Below the pieces are notes generated by a model. The model had not been told where the DNA came from. It was given only the letters and a program-made list of their open reading frames with translations, and did no database searches. From IMG/VR virus record IMGVR_UViG_3300034351_000048, positions 16,225 to 80,224 of that record: a stretch of DNA of 64,000 nt. One strand, written 5' to 3'. Position 1 is the first letter of the stretch. Each line of letters starts with the position of its first letter. The position numbers and the translations under genes were made by a program. This DNA is from a virus. This document shows, in pieces, positions 43,141-50,908 of the stretch.

Positions 43141-43974
43141 ATGAGAGAATTTAATAGAAATGAGTTTGAATCTTTAGTAAAAATCCAAAACAATAATAAG
43201 TTACAAATAGATACTATAAATGCCCGTGATCTATGGGAATATTTGGAAGTGGATACTCGATTTAACGATTGGATAAAGAATCGTATTTATAAATATCAAT
43301 TTGTTGAATCACACGATTATATATGCCTTACTAAAAAAAAAGAAACGCGTAGAAATGACGGTCAAAAAGGCTCTGCAGTCATTACTGAATACCATATTTC
43401 TATTAATATGGCAAAAGAGTTGTCTATGGTAGAAAACAGTAATCTTGGTAGGGCAGTAAGATTATATTATATAGAATTAGAAAAAGAATTAAAAGAAATT
43501 AGAAATAATGATGATAGACAAACGGCTTTATGGGAAACAATAAGAGTAGAATCTAAAATAGAAAGAAAAGATTTTACTGATTCTATACAATCTTTAGTAA
43601 ATTATGCAATTGATATGGGTGCGAGTGATGGCGTTAAATGGTATTATAAGCACATTACAAGTGCTTTAAACAAAGCTCTTTTTAGAATAGAATCTTTACA
43701 AAAAGTTCATAAAAACCTAAGGGATGAAATAAGTTATATTCAATTAAGTCATATTATCACATTAGAAACTATCCTTAGAAATAGAATATTAGAAATGGTA
43801 AATATGGGGTTTGAATATAAGACAATATATGAGAATTTAAAGGAATTATGTATACAACAAGGAAAACTTATAGGCAAAGAAAAACCACGATATATTACAG
43901 AAAAAGAATACAAATCATGTATGAATAAAAAGGAATTAAAATTATATAGCAAAGATCAAAATTTATTATTTTAG
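43141..43974 (+). CDS. AntA/AntB-type antirepressor
   Basis: 277 residues. N-terminal AntA/AntB domain (TINARDLWEYLEVDTRFNDW, FVESHDYICL, EYHISINMAKELSMVE). The C-terminal domain (about 145-277: WYYKHITSALNKAL, LQKVHKNLRDEISYIQLSHI, EKEYKSCMNKKELK) matches that of the Rha-type gene at 57413, so the same tail is used with two different DNA-recognition heads. Start ATG behind AAAGAGG. Confidence 0.85.
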   Translation: MREFNRNEFESLVKIQNNNKLQIDTINARDLWEYLEVDTRFNDWIKNRIYKYQFVESHDYICLTKKKETRRNDGQKGSAVITEYHISINMAKELSMVENSNLGRAVRLYYIELEKELKEIRNNDDRQTALWETIRVESKIERKDFTDSIQSLVNYAIDMGASDGVKWYYKHITSALNKALFRIESLQKVHKNLRDEISYIQLSHIITLETILRNRILEMVNMGFEYKTIYENLKELCIQQGKLIGKEKPRYITEKEYKSCMNKKELKLYSKDQNLLF

Positions 43975-43983
43975 GAGGAATTT

Positions 43984-44232
43984 ATGAGTAAAATTGATAA
44001 GAACTCACAGGCTTATGAAATAGTAAAAAATTTTTTATATTATATTTTATATACTTTATTAAGTCCGATTATCATTATTATACCTACTTTGATAACGTTC
44101 GTATTATATAATAATGTTATTCGTTATACTTTTAATTTAAAAAATTTGGCTTTTTTAGAAATTTGGAGTATATTTATTATTATATATATTATTATCTTAA
44201 GTTTTGTAAAATTTATTAAAAAATTTAATTAG
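43984..44232 (+). CDS. Membrane protein with two TM helices, 82 aa
   Basis: Hydrophobic segments at about residues 14-38 and 53-75. ATG follows TAGGAGG. It lies in the replication region. Function unknown. Confidence 0.6.
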   Translation: MSKIDKNSQAYEIVKNFLYYILYTLLSPIIIIIPTLITFVLYNNVIRYTFNLKNLAFLEIWSIFIIIYIIILSFVKFIKKFN

Positions 44233-44243
44233 GATTTAAAATC

Positions 44244-44546
44244 TTGGATAAAAAAAAGTTTATAGAAGAATTTCAATTATACTTAGCAATAAAAGGCGAA
44301 AGATATTCACACAGAAAATTAAAATTTATTGTAAGTTCTTTTTTTGAACTTATGGAAAAGGTTTTAATAGAAAATGAAGAGAACATAAAATTCAGTGAAT
44401 TTGGCGTATTTAGTTCTTATATTAGAAAGCCGAGAGATTCATATGATCCTTATAATCGACAGAAAGTAAAAATTAAAATGTCTCGATATCCTAAATTTAA
44501 ATTTTCTAAGAAATTACTTACAAGATTTAAAAAGAAAAGGATATGA
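44244..44546 (+). CDS. HU/IHF-like DNA-binding protein, TTG start
   Basis: 100 residues. Motifs of the HU family: RKLKFIVSSFFELMEKVL in the dimer helices, KFSEFGVFSSYIRKPRD in the beta arm, and SRYPKFKFSKKLL at the end. The NP of the arm tip is replaced by DPYNR. It would bend DNA for replication, recombination or packaging. TTG at 44244 follows AGGATTTAAA. Confidence 0.75.
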   Translation: MDKKKFIEEFQLYLAIKGERYSHRKLKFIVSSFFELMEKVLIENEENIKFSEFGVFSSYIRKPRDSYDPYNRQKVKIKMSRYPKFKFSKKLLTRFKKKRI

Positions 44547-44548
44547 TT

Positions 44549-44725
44549 ATGGAACATCAAACATGTGCTTGTTGTGGGATTACCTTATATGATTCATCTA
44601 AGATTAGAACAATCTATTTACCAGATCATAACAAAGAAATATTATCGCTTGTATGTATAGATTGTTATAATAGATTGAAAAGTCAAAAGCATAAAACAGA
44701 GGAGATAAAAGATAATGAATGTTGA
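44549..44725 (+). CDS. Small zinc-finger protein, 58 aa
   Basis: Two Cys pairs, CACCGI (residues about 6-10) and VCIDCYNR (about 36-41), fit a zinc ribbon. ATG at 44549 is 8 bases after AAAAGG and preferred to ATG 44543. Overlaps the next gene. Confidence 0.6.
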   Translation: MEHQTCACCGITLYDSSKIRTIYLPDHNKEILSLVCIDCYNRLKSQKHKTEEIKDNEC

Positions 44726-45056
44726 TTTTAAATATTATACAGAAAGATCGTTAAGGACCTGTAATTATTATAACGAAATAAAAAAACATAATGACAACCC
44801 ATATTTGATTGAGGAATTAGATTATAAACGTATGAATAATAATGCTATGGGTATAGGTGGAGAAAGTGGTGAAATAATAGATATTTTAAAAAAACATTTA
44901 CATCAAGGTAAAAATTTGGATAAAGAACATTTAAAAGAAGAGATTGGGGATTTGTTTTGGTATTTATCTAATTTAATAAATCAAATGGGTTTTGATTTAA
45001 ATGAAATTTTGGAAGAAAATATAAAAAAATTAGAGAATAGATACTTAAATTGTTGA
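44715..45056 (+). CDS. MazG-like nucleotide pyrophosphohydrolase
   Basis: 113 residues with the MazG metal-binding pattern: GGESGEIIDILKK and KEEIGDLFWYLSNL (ExxE and ExxD). Such enzymes hydrolyse NTPs or dNTPs and, in phages, may remove modified nucleotides or reset the stress alarmone state. The stop TGA lies inside the -35 of the next promoter. Confidence 0.8.
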   Translation: MNVDFKYYTERSLRTCNYYNEIKKHNDNPYLIEELDYKRMNNNAMGIGGESGEIIDILKKHLHQGKNLDKEHLKEEIGDLFWYLSNLINQMGFDLNEILEENIKKLENRYLNC

Positions 45057-45081
45057 CTTTTTATAATTATTTTATTACATT
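45053..45081 (+). promoter_or_regulatory. Promoter before the annealing protein gene
   Basis: TTGACT (45053-45058), 17-base spacer, TACATT (45076-45081), with the shared TTGACTTTTTATAAT motif. Confidence 0.7.
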
Positions 45082-45117
45082 TAATATATCCTTACTAAAT
45101 TATAAAAAGAGGTTTTT

Positions 45118-46029
45118 ATGAAATATATAAAAAATGATTTACCTAAAATGAGTATAAAAGGTAATGATTATGTTAAGGTGCACGAAAGAATCTTATTTTT
45201 TAGAGAGAATTACCCAGAATTTTCGATATTAACAGAAATATTAAATATTATTAACTCAAGTGTAGTTATTAAAGCTTCTATACTTGATGAAAAAAGGGAA
45301 ATTAGGTTTACAGGATTAGCTTGTGGTTCTTTTGGGAATGAAAAAGAATTAGAAAAAACAGAAAGTGTGGCGGTAGGAAGAGCATTAGCTAACGCGGGCA
45401 TTGGGATTATTGACGGCATAGCAAGTGCGGATGAGATGGCAAATTATTACAATAAAGCTGAAAATAATAATACACAAGATAAATCAACTCAAAGAACTAA
45501 TACTAATACACAATCTTCTAAAAAACAATATAATAAGGTTAATAATGATGAACAATGGTATCAAATAGAAGAAAAGAAAAAAGGCTTCTTATATAAAAAC
45601 AAAGATACTTTAAAAAAAGAATACTTAATTAGATACGATATACACAAGTTAGGAAATAAAAAATGGTATGTAAGTGAATCCCAAAAAGACAGGTTATTAG
45701 GAGATTATATAGATTCAATATCGGTTTTAGATGCGGATACAAAAAACGATACACAAGCCGTAACTTCTAATACTGAAAGAACAGATTTGACACCTATATT
45801 TATAGAATTATCAGATGTAATAGCGGATTCAAAAGAGTTGGCTCAGAAGTGTAAAGATCTATATGAGGATCAATCAGAAATGGGAAAAACTTTTAGAAAA
45901 CAGATTATAGGATTTACAGGTAAAGATTTAAAAACGGTTACAGAAAAAGACCTTAACGAAATGATAAATATGATAAAAATTGGAGAAGATGAGATAATCA
46001 ATAATATCAATAGTTTAGTAGCATTTTAA
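45118..46029 (+). CDS. Putative single-strand annealing/recombination protein
   Basis: 303 residues. The N-terminal 120 show DYVKVHERILFFRENYPEFS, IRFTGLACGSFGNEKELEKT and ESVAVGRALANAGIGIIDGI then ASADEM, a pattern I associate with phage ssDNA-annealing proteins of the Sak/Erf type. The C-terminal half is hydrophilic with an Asn/Thr-rich linker. With the exonuclease at 37382 and RuvC at 46779 it would make a recombination set. Family assignment is tentative. Confidence 0.5.
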   Translation: MKYIKNDLPKMSIKGNDYVKVHERILFFRENYPEFSILTEILNIINSSVVIKASILDEKREIRFTGLACGSFGNEKELEKTESVAVGRALANAGIGIIDGIASADEMANYYNKAENNNTQDKSTQRTNTNTQSSKKQYNKVNNDEQWYQIEEKKKGFLYKNKDTLKKEYLIRYDIHKLGNKKWYVSESQKDRLLGDYIDSISVLDADTKNDTQAVTSNTERTDLTPIFIELSDVIADSKELAQKCKDLYEDQSEMGKTFRKQIIGFTGKDLKTVTEKDLNEMINMIKIGEDEIINNINSLVAF

Positions 46030-46038
46030 GGATTATAA

Positions 46039-46782
46039 ATGATTAAACAAAATGTTTTAGAAGCTTTGAACAAAGAATATACCCTTATAGACTTATCCAC
46101 TGATGTGGATAAGTCCCTTCTTTTTATTAATTATTTCAGCACATTTTTTCCTAATGTTGAAAGCACTTCATATATGGATGATAATAATGATAGGGTATTA
46201 ATCTTATTATTGAAAAAATATGATTTTAAAATATTTAAAACATTTATGGAATTAACTTTTCTTTACGATAATTTTAAAAAATATGTAGTTCTATTTAGAA
46301 AGATGAAAAAAGGATTAATACCTATTTACAAAATGGATTTTTATGATATAGAAAAACATAGGTTATTTTATAGTAATCTGTTATCATCACACCAAAGAAA
46401 TACTACAAAAGCAGAATTAATTAAGTTGCATTTTGAAAACGATACACAAGTAGAAATTTTTGATACATATATTGAAAAGATAAAAAAAGAATATCAAGAA
46501 GTAATTTCAAAAGTATTTGATTACAATGTGTTTATGTATCATATAAATAAATATAGTATTATACCCATTGATGATTTTGATGAGAGTGATATAGATTTAT
46601 ATAATACCATGCATATATATAATATAGATACAAAAAAGATTGAGTATGAAAAATGTAAATTTTTATGTTTGAAAGGTAAAAAGATGTATGTGAAAAAAAA
46701 TGGTAAAATGATACCTTATCACGAATTTTTGATTGATGAGAAACTAAAAATATTTGATTTTATAATTGGAGAAAAGAAATGA
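46039..46782 (+). CDS. Hypothetical protein, 247 aa
   Basis: Soluble Lys-rich protein between the annealing protein and RuvC, overlapping RuvC by 4 bases. No recognised motif. Position suggests a recombination or replication role. Confidence 0.6.
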   Translation: MIKQNVLEALNKEYTLIDLSTDVDKSLLFINYFSTFFPNVESTSYMDDNNDRVLILLLKKYDFKIFKTFMELTFLYDNFKKYVVLFRKMKKGLIPIYKMDFYDIEKHRLFYSNLLSSHQRNTTKAELIKLHFENDTQVEIFDTYIEKIKKEYQEVISKVFDYNVFMYHINKYSIIPIDDFDESDIDLYNTMHIYNIDTKKIEYEKCKFLCLKGKKMYVKKNGKMIPYHEFLIDEKLKIFDFIIGEKK

Positions 46783-47288
46783 GAGTTTTGGCAGTTGACC
46801 CATCTATATTAGATTTAGGCATAGTAGTTATAAATGATCTAAACGATAGATTAAATATAATGGATACAAGACATGTAAATTTTAAACCTTCCACTAAAAA
46901 AAACTTAAAAACTGTAAAGAAACCGATGTTACAAAGATTTAAAGAATATTCAGATGTGGTTTTAGAATATATAGATAAATATACCCCCGACTATATATGT
47001 ATAGAAATGCCTTTTGTAAGAGTATCACAAAGAAGTCTTATTCTTTTAGTAAAATTTATAGGATATTTACTAAAATGTTTTATGCTTAAAGTAGATGAGG
47101 CTCATATAATAGAGATAGACCCACAAGAGGTTAAAGGATTTATTACGGGTAATAGGCGTGGATCAAAAGAGGAAATAAGGGATTTAATGGGTAAGTATTT
47201 CAGAGTAGATATGAGTGAACTTACATTAGATCAAAGTGATGCTATTGCTATAGCTTATACATGCTATTTTACAAAAATCAATTCTTAA
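46779..47288 (+). CDS. ruvC: RuvC-like Holliday junction resolvase
   Basis: 169 residues with the RNase H-fold catalytic set: Asp in RVLAVDPSILDLG (residue 7), Glu in YICIEMPF (about 75), and Asp in LDQSDAIAIAY (about 150-155). Resolves branched DNA before packaging. Follows the annealing protein cluster. Confidence 0.85.
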   Translation: MRVLAVDPSILDLGIVVINDLNDRLNIMDTRHVNFKPSTKKNLKTVKKPMLQRFKEYSDVVLEYIDKYTPDYICIEMPFVRVSQRSLILLVKFIGYLLKCFMLKVDEAHIIEIDPQEVKGFITGNRRGSKEEIRDLMGKYFRVDMSELTLDQSDAIAIAYTCYFTKINS

Positions 47289-47307
47289 AATTTAATAGGA
47301 AAAATAT

Positions 47308-47634
47308 ATGGAAGAAAAATTTAATTTAATTAAAGTTTCTTTAAATAACTATGATTTTTTGTTATTTATAACTGAAGTAATGACAGATATTACATTACAC
47401 CGTATAGAGAATGAAAATAAGGGTTATGGGCTAAATAATTCGGATTTGGATTTTTGTTATAATTGTATAGAATATTCTAAAAATAAGATTTTATCAAACA
47501 AACAGAAAGCTATGTTAGAAAAGATAATGTATAAATACAGAAAACAACTTTTAGGAATAATTTTTCAGAATCAATTTTATGTAAATGAATTAAATAAATC
47601 TATAAAAAAGGAAGTGGCTAATGAAATTCTTTGA
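47308..47634 (+). CDS. Hypothetical protein, 108 aa
   Basis: Helical, Lys/Asn-rich, no motif recognised. Overlaps the next gene by 14 bases and follows RuvC in the operon. Confidence 0.6.
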   Translation: MEEKFNLIKVSLNNYDFLLFITEVMTDITLHRIENENKGYGLNNSDLDFCYNCIEYSKNKILSNKQKAMLEKIMYKYRKQLLGIIFQNQFYVNELNKSIKKEVANEIL

Positions 47635-47917
47635 TATTGATGATAAAAGATTTTTGATAAAAGATACTATAAGAAATAGAAAGACAATAAATATTAATTT
47701 GGAAAATGGAAACGGATATCATGAATGTAAGTTCTCATATGAATTTGATAAGATAGAACATGCTGAATATATAGAATCTGAGTTGAAATATAAATATATT
47801 TATTCAAAAAATGATTTGGATTTTTTCATGAACGAATCAGGAATACAATTTAAGTTTGAAATAAAAAAACCTATCTATAAAAAATCTAAAAACAAATCTA
47901 AGATTTATATAAATTAA
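47621..47917 (+). CDS. Hypothetical protein, 98 aa
   Basis: Alternating hydrophobic/polar pattern in the middle and a basic C-terminal tail (KKPIYKKSKNKSKIYIN), possibly nucleic-acid binding. Starts behind AAGGAAG. Confidence 0.6.
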   Translation: MKFFDIDDKRFLIKDTIRNRKTININLENGNGYHECKFSYEFDKIEHAEYIESELKYKYIYSKNDLDFFMNESGIQFKFEIKKPIYKKSKNKSKIYIN

Positions 47918-47948
47918 TCGAAAAAACTAATTATTTATATGTAAATAT

Positions 47949-47976
47949 TTGATTTTTAAAATAATTTTATTATATT
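47949..47976 (+). promoter_or_regulatory. Promoter of leader 5
   Basis: TTGATT (47949-47954), 16-base spacer, TATATT (47971-47976). Expected start near 47983. Confidence 0.65.
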
Positions 47977-47982
47977 TAGTAT

Positions 47983-48083
47983 ATTACTACCTTAATATTT
48001 ATTTTATGGGGCTCATTATGTATTATGTAATGGGCTCTTATTTATAGGGTAGCAATAAAATATAAATATTGAGGTATTCAATT
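47983..48083 (+). ncRNA. Structured leader 5 of the Bro-N antirepressor
   Basis: A 10-bp hairpin GGGCTCATTA (48009-48018) with TAATGGGCTC (48028-48037) is enclosed by CTACC (47987-47991) pairing with GGTAG (48048-48052). The same 5' strand TACCTTAAT (47988 on) is complementary to ATTGAGGTA (48068-48076), the ribosome binding site, with flanking A/T pairing of about 15 more bases. The two foldings exclude each other. It differs in layout from leaders 1-4 but has the same logic. Confidence 0.65.
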
Positions 48084-48854
48084 ATGCATAACAATTCTAT
48101 CCAATTATTTAATTTCCAAGAAAATGAAGTAAGAACATTTACGGATGAAAACAATAATATATGGTTTTGTTTAAAAGATATTTGTGATATTTTAGAGTTA
48201 AGTAATCCAAGAAAAGTAGCTTCCGATTTAGACAAAGACGACGTAACTATTAGTTACGTAGGGGTGAAAACAGGCGTGAAAAAGGATGGAACAGATGCTG
48301 TTCAAAATATTGAAATGAACTTTATAAATGAGAGCGGTTTATATCAAGTAATATTCAAAAGTCGTAAACTTATAGCTAAGAAATTTAGTAAATGGATAAC
48401 AAGTGAAGTAATCCCATCTATTAGAAAAACGGGTCAATACGGCATAGAGAACTTATCAAGATTAGAAATTCTTAAAATAGCATTAGATAGTGAAGAAAAG
48501 AGACTACAATTAGAAGAAGAAAACAAAAAATTGCTTCCAAAAGCACAGATTTTTGATGATTTTCTTGAAAGTATTAATACGATTAGTGTTGGAGAATTAG
48601 CGAAATTATTATGTAAAAATGGTTATAATACAGGTCAAAAAAGATTATTCAAATTTTTAAGAGAAAATAAAATTCTTATGGAAAAAGATAACCTCCCCTA
48701 TCAAGAATATATAGACAGGGGTTATTTTGAGGTATCTACTTTCATAATTAATCATACACATAGTAATTACAAAGAGACTAAACCACAAACTAAAGTTACA
48801 AAGAAAGGTTGTTTGTTTATACGGAATTTATTTATTAAAGCAACTTCTATGTAA
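48084..48854 (+). CDS. Bro-N plus KilAC antirepressor
   Basis: Start ATG 48084 behind TGAGG; the TTG at 48069 is in the ribosome binding site. N-terminal Bro-N domain (FTDENNNIWFCLKDICDILE, FINESGLYQVIFKSRK, FSKWITSEVIPSIRKTGQYG), linker LEILKIALDSEEKRLQLEEE shared with 40119-40883, and KilAC (TISVGELAKLLCKNGYN, KRLFKFLRENKIL, TKKGCLFI). 256 residues. Confidence 0.9.
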   Translation: MHNNSIQLFNFQENEVRTFTDENNNIWFCLKDICDILELSNPRKVASDLDKDDVTISYVGVKTGVKKDGTDAVQNIEMNFINESGLYQVIFKSRKLIAKKFSKWITSEVIPSIRKTGQYGIENLSRLEILKIALDSEEKRLQLEEENKKLLPKAQIFDDFLESINTISVGELAKLLCKNGYNTGQKRLFKFLRENKILMEKDNLPYQEYIDRGYFEVSTFIINHTHSNYKETKPQTKVTKKGCLFIRNLFIKATSM

Positions 48855-49152
48855 TAAAATCGATATATTTTAAATCAATGTTAGTAATATTATTACTTTT
48901 AACAGTAAGATTGTTCCTTTCTAAAAATGCTTTTACCCTATCCATAGTCCACCCATAATCTGTTTTATTGAAAATATAAGATTGAGCTACCATAGAATCA
49001 TTTCCGTTTAACAACTTCCCCATTACAACCTTTATTCCATTTTCTTTTCCATCTTTATCTTTTAAAGTTATGGTTCTAAAAGAAGATTGTATAAATTCAT
49101 TTGGTAATCGAACTCTCGCCCTAATAGAATTTTGATTTTCTTCAATTGGCAT
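48847..49152 (-). CDS. Hypothetical protein, 101 aa, isolated minus-strand gene
   Basis: Only minus-strand gene in the region after the tRNA. ATG at 49152 behind TTAGGAGG. Contains FIQSSFRTITLKDKDGKENG, KVVMGKLLNGNDSMVAQSYI and YGWTMDRVKAFLERN; the last piece resembles the end of prohead-protease-like domains, but it is too short to be one. Its 3' end overlaps the end of the antirepressor by 8 bases. Possibly a moron with its own promoter (TTTGTATTATATTTATACTATAA before it). Confidence 0.6.
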   Translation of the reverse strand: MPIEENQNSIRARVRLPNEFIQSSFRTITLKDKDGKENGIKVVMGKLLNGNDSMVAQSYIFNKTDYGWTMDRVKAFLERNNLTVKSNNITNIDLKYIDFIT

Positions 49153-49238
49153 AATTGCCTCCTAAATAATTTAAGTTTATAGTATAAATATAATACAAAT
49201 TCTTTATAAATAAAATTTAATTTTTTTATTAAATTTTG

Positions 49239-49267
49239 TTGACTTTTTATAATCATTTTAGTATATT
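49239..49267 (+). promoter_or_regulatory. Promoter of the 49307-57141 operon
   Basis: TTGACT (49239-49244), 17-base spacer, TATATT (49262-49267), nearly identical to the promoter at 37334-37362 over 29 bases. Confidence 0.8.
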
Positions 49268-49306
49268 TATAATATATAGATTAGAAAATAAAAAAGAGGT
49301 ATAAAG

Positions 49307-49462
49307 ATGAAAACTAAAAAAACAAAAAAAGAAAATCAAACAAAAGAGATTTTAGCAGGATTTGATAGAATTGAAGCGATGTTATCAGAATTAAAAAAGA
49401 CAAAAACACCAAAGCAAATGGAAAAAATATACAAAAGCTTAAACAAAATATTAGGAGGCTAA
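49307..49462 (+). CDS. Small basic protein, 51 aa
   Basis: ATG behind AAGAGG in the expected place after the promoter; begins MKTKKTKKEN and ends YKSLNKILGG. The stop leads directly into the next gene and the AGGAGG of the next gene is inside its last codons. Helical with a basic start; function unknown. Confidence 0.65.
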   Translation: MKTKKTKKENQTKEILAGFDRIEAMLSELKKTKTPKQMEKIYKSLNKILGG

Positions 49463-49463
49463 A

Positions 49464-49853
49464 ATGAAATTAGCAATTATCGGCTCAAGAACCTTGTTTC
49501 CATCAACAAAATGTATATATAATATTATTACTAAAAAACTATTCCTAAAAATAGAAAATATAGAAACTGTCATTAGTGGCGGAGCTAAGGGAGTAGATAC
49601 ACAAGCAGGCTTATTCGCAAATGAATACAACATAAGTTTAAAAGAAATATTTCCTAATTATAAGAAATTCTCATCTAAACAAGCACCTATAATTAGAAAT
49701 ACAGAGATTGTAGAATCTTGTGATATGTTATTAGCTTTTTGGGATGGATTTAGTAGAGGCACCTTGGATACTATCAACAAAGCAAGGAAATCAGGTAAAA
49801 ATATTATTATTATAGAAAAAGATTATATCGATAAGGAGAATAGAAATGAATAA
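49464..49853 (+). CDS. SLOG-family protein (DUF2493/YspA-like)
   Basis: 129 residues with a Rossmann-type nucleotide-binding pattern: KLAIIGSRTLFP, ETVISGGAKGVDTQAGLFAN, CDMLLAFWDGFSRGTLDTI. SLOG proteins bind nucleotides or nucleotide-derived ligands. In a phage it could sense or degrade a signalling nucleotide; this is inference. Confidence 0.75.
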   Translation: MKLAIIGSRTLFPSTKCIYNIITKKLFLKIENIETVISGGAKGVDTQAGLFANEYNISLKEIFPNYKKFSSKQAPIIRNTEIVESCDMLLAFWDGFSRGTLDTINKARKSGKNIIIIEKDYIDKENRNE

Positions 49854-50091
49854 AGTTGAATCGGCATTAGAAATGATAAATGAAATAATAGAGATTACAA
49901 ATAACATGACTAATATTGCAGAAAATATGGATATGGAAGACATGCTAAGTCCTAATAGTTCAAACATAGAACCTTATGTTGATTTTGATGATACTTTTAT
50001 TATTGATGTGGCTTTATACATTAGAAAATATAATAAAGTTACAGATAAACAATATCAAGCGATATTAAATATATATAACACTTATGTTTAG
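49846..50091 (+). CDS. Hypothetical protein, 81 aa
   Basis: Acidic helical protein overlapping both neighbours. C-terminal DVALYIRKYNKVTDKQYQAI looks like a small helical module common in phage proteins. Function unknown. Confidence 0.6.
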   Translation: MNKVESALEMINEIIEITNNMTNIAENMDMEDMLSPNSSNIEPYVDFDDTFIIDVALYIRKYNKVTDKQYQAILNIYNTYV

Positions 50092-50101
50092 GAGATTAAA
50101 A

Positions 50102-50554
50102 ATGAAAAATAATGGATATTATGGAATAGGTGTGGAAAACATGAAAAACACCATAAACTATGGAACTCTGTTTAGATCAGCGGTATTATTAGGGGCTGGG
50201 TTTATATTTTTAATTGGAAAAAGATTTAAAAGGCAGGCTTCGGATACTGTAAATTCTCATAAGAGAATTCCTCTTTATGAATATGAAACTTTTGAAGACT
50301 TTTATGCACATATTCCACATGGTTGTATATTGGTAGGTATAGAATTAACAGATACAGCAAAGAACCTTGTAGAATACACTCATCAAAGAAATTGTATATA
50401 TTTACTTGGATCGGAAGATAAAGGATTATCAAAAGAAGCTATGAAGAAATGTCATGACTTTATAAAAATACCCATGCCAAGTTCTTTGAATGTGGCAACT
50501 ACTGGGAGTATTGTTATGTATGATAGATTATTAAAGCAAACAAGAAAAATATAA
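50102..50554 (+). CDS. SpoU/TrmH-like RNA 2'-O-methyltransferase
   Basis: 150 residues from ATG 50102, 6 bases behind AGGAG. SPOUT motifs are complete: N-terminal NTINYGTLFRSAVLLGA, central CIYLLGSEDKGLSKEAM, and C-terminal knot IPMPSSLNVATTGSIVMYDR. It would 2'-O-methylate a tRNA or rRNA position. Such an enzyme is uncommon in phages; substrate unknown but could be the phage-encoded tRNAs. Confidence 0.85.
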   Translation: MKNNGYYGIGVENMKNTINYGTLFRSAVLLGAGFIFLIGKRFKRQASDTVNSHKRIPLYEYETFEDFYAHIPHGCILVGIELTDTAKNLVEYTHQRNCIYLLGSEDKGLSKEAMKKCHDFIKIPMPSSLNVATTGSIVMYDRLLKQTRKI

Positions 50555-50566
50555 GGAGAATTAATT

Positions 50567-50908
50567 ATGAATAGATACATAAAATCTAATCTTGAAGTAA
50601 TAAAATTTGAAACTTTTGATGTTTGGGAATTTAATGTTTTTTGTAAATTTTTTAATATAGAAAAAAGTAGACTCGATGAAATATATCGAAAATACAATAA
50701 CCTTGATGATAAGGATATATTACGTTATTCTTTAGAAGATGTATTATTTAACAAAGAAGATTTAATAAGAAAAGAATTTCAAGAACATATTAGTAATTTA
50801 CTTTCATCTAAACAATATTTTGATATAGAATATCATGAAAACTATCATAGCATAGATGGGGCGTATATATCCTATACATTATATCAATTAAAAGGGAAAA
50901 ATAAATGA
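50567..50908 (+). CDS. Hypothetical protein, 113 aa
   Basis: Soluble charged protein, ATG behind AAGGAG, 4-base overlap with the DNA polymerase start. No recognised domain; may be a polymerase accessory by position. Confidence 0.6.
   Translation: MNRYIKSNLEVIKFETFDVWEFNVFCKFFNIEKSRLDEIYRKYNNLDDKDILRYSLEDVLFNKEDLIRKEFQEHISNLLSSKQYFDIEYHENYHSIDGAYISYTLYQLKGKNK

Noticed and set aside
49153-49238. Possible terminator between the divergent genes
   Set aside because: Only A/T inverted repeats without a stable stem; better explained as promoters.
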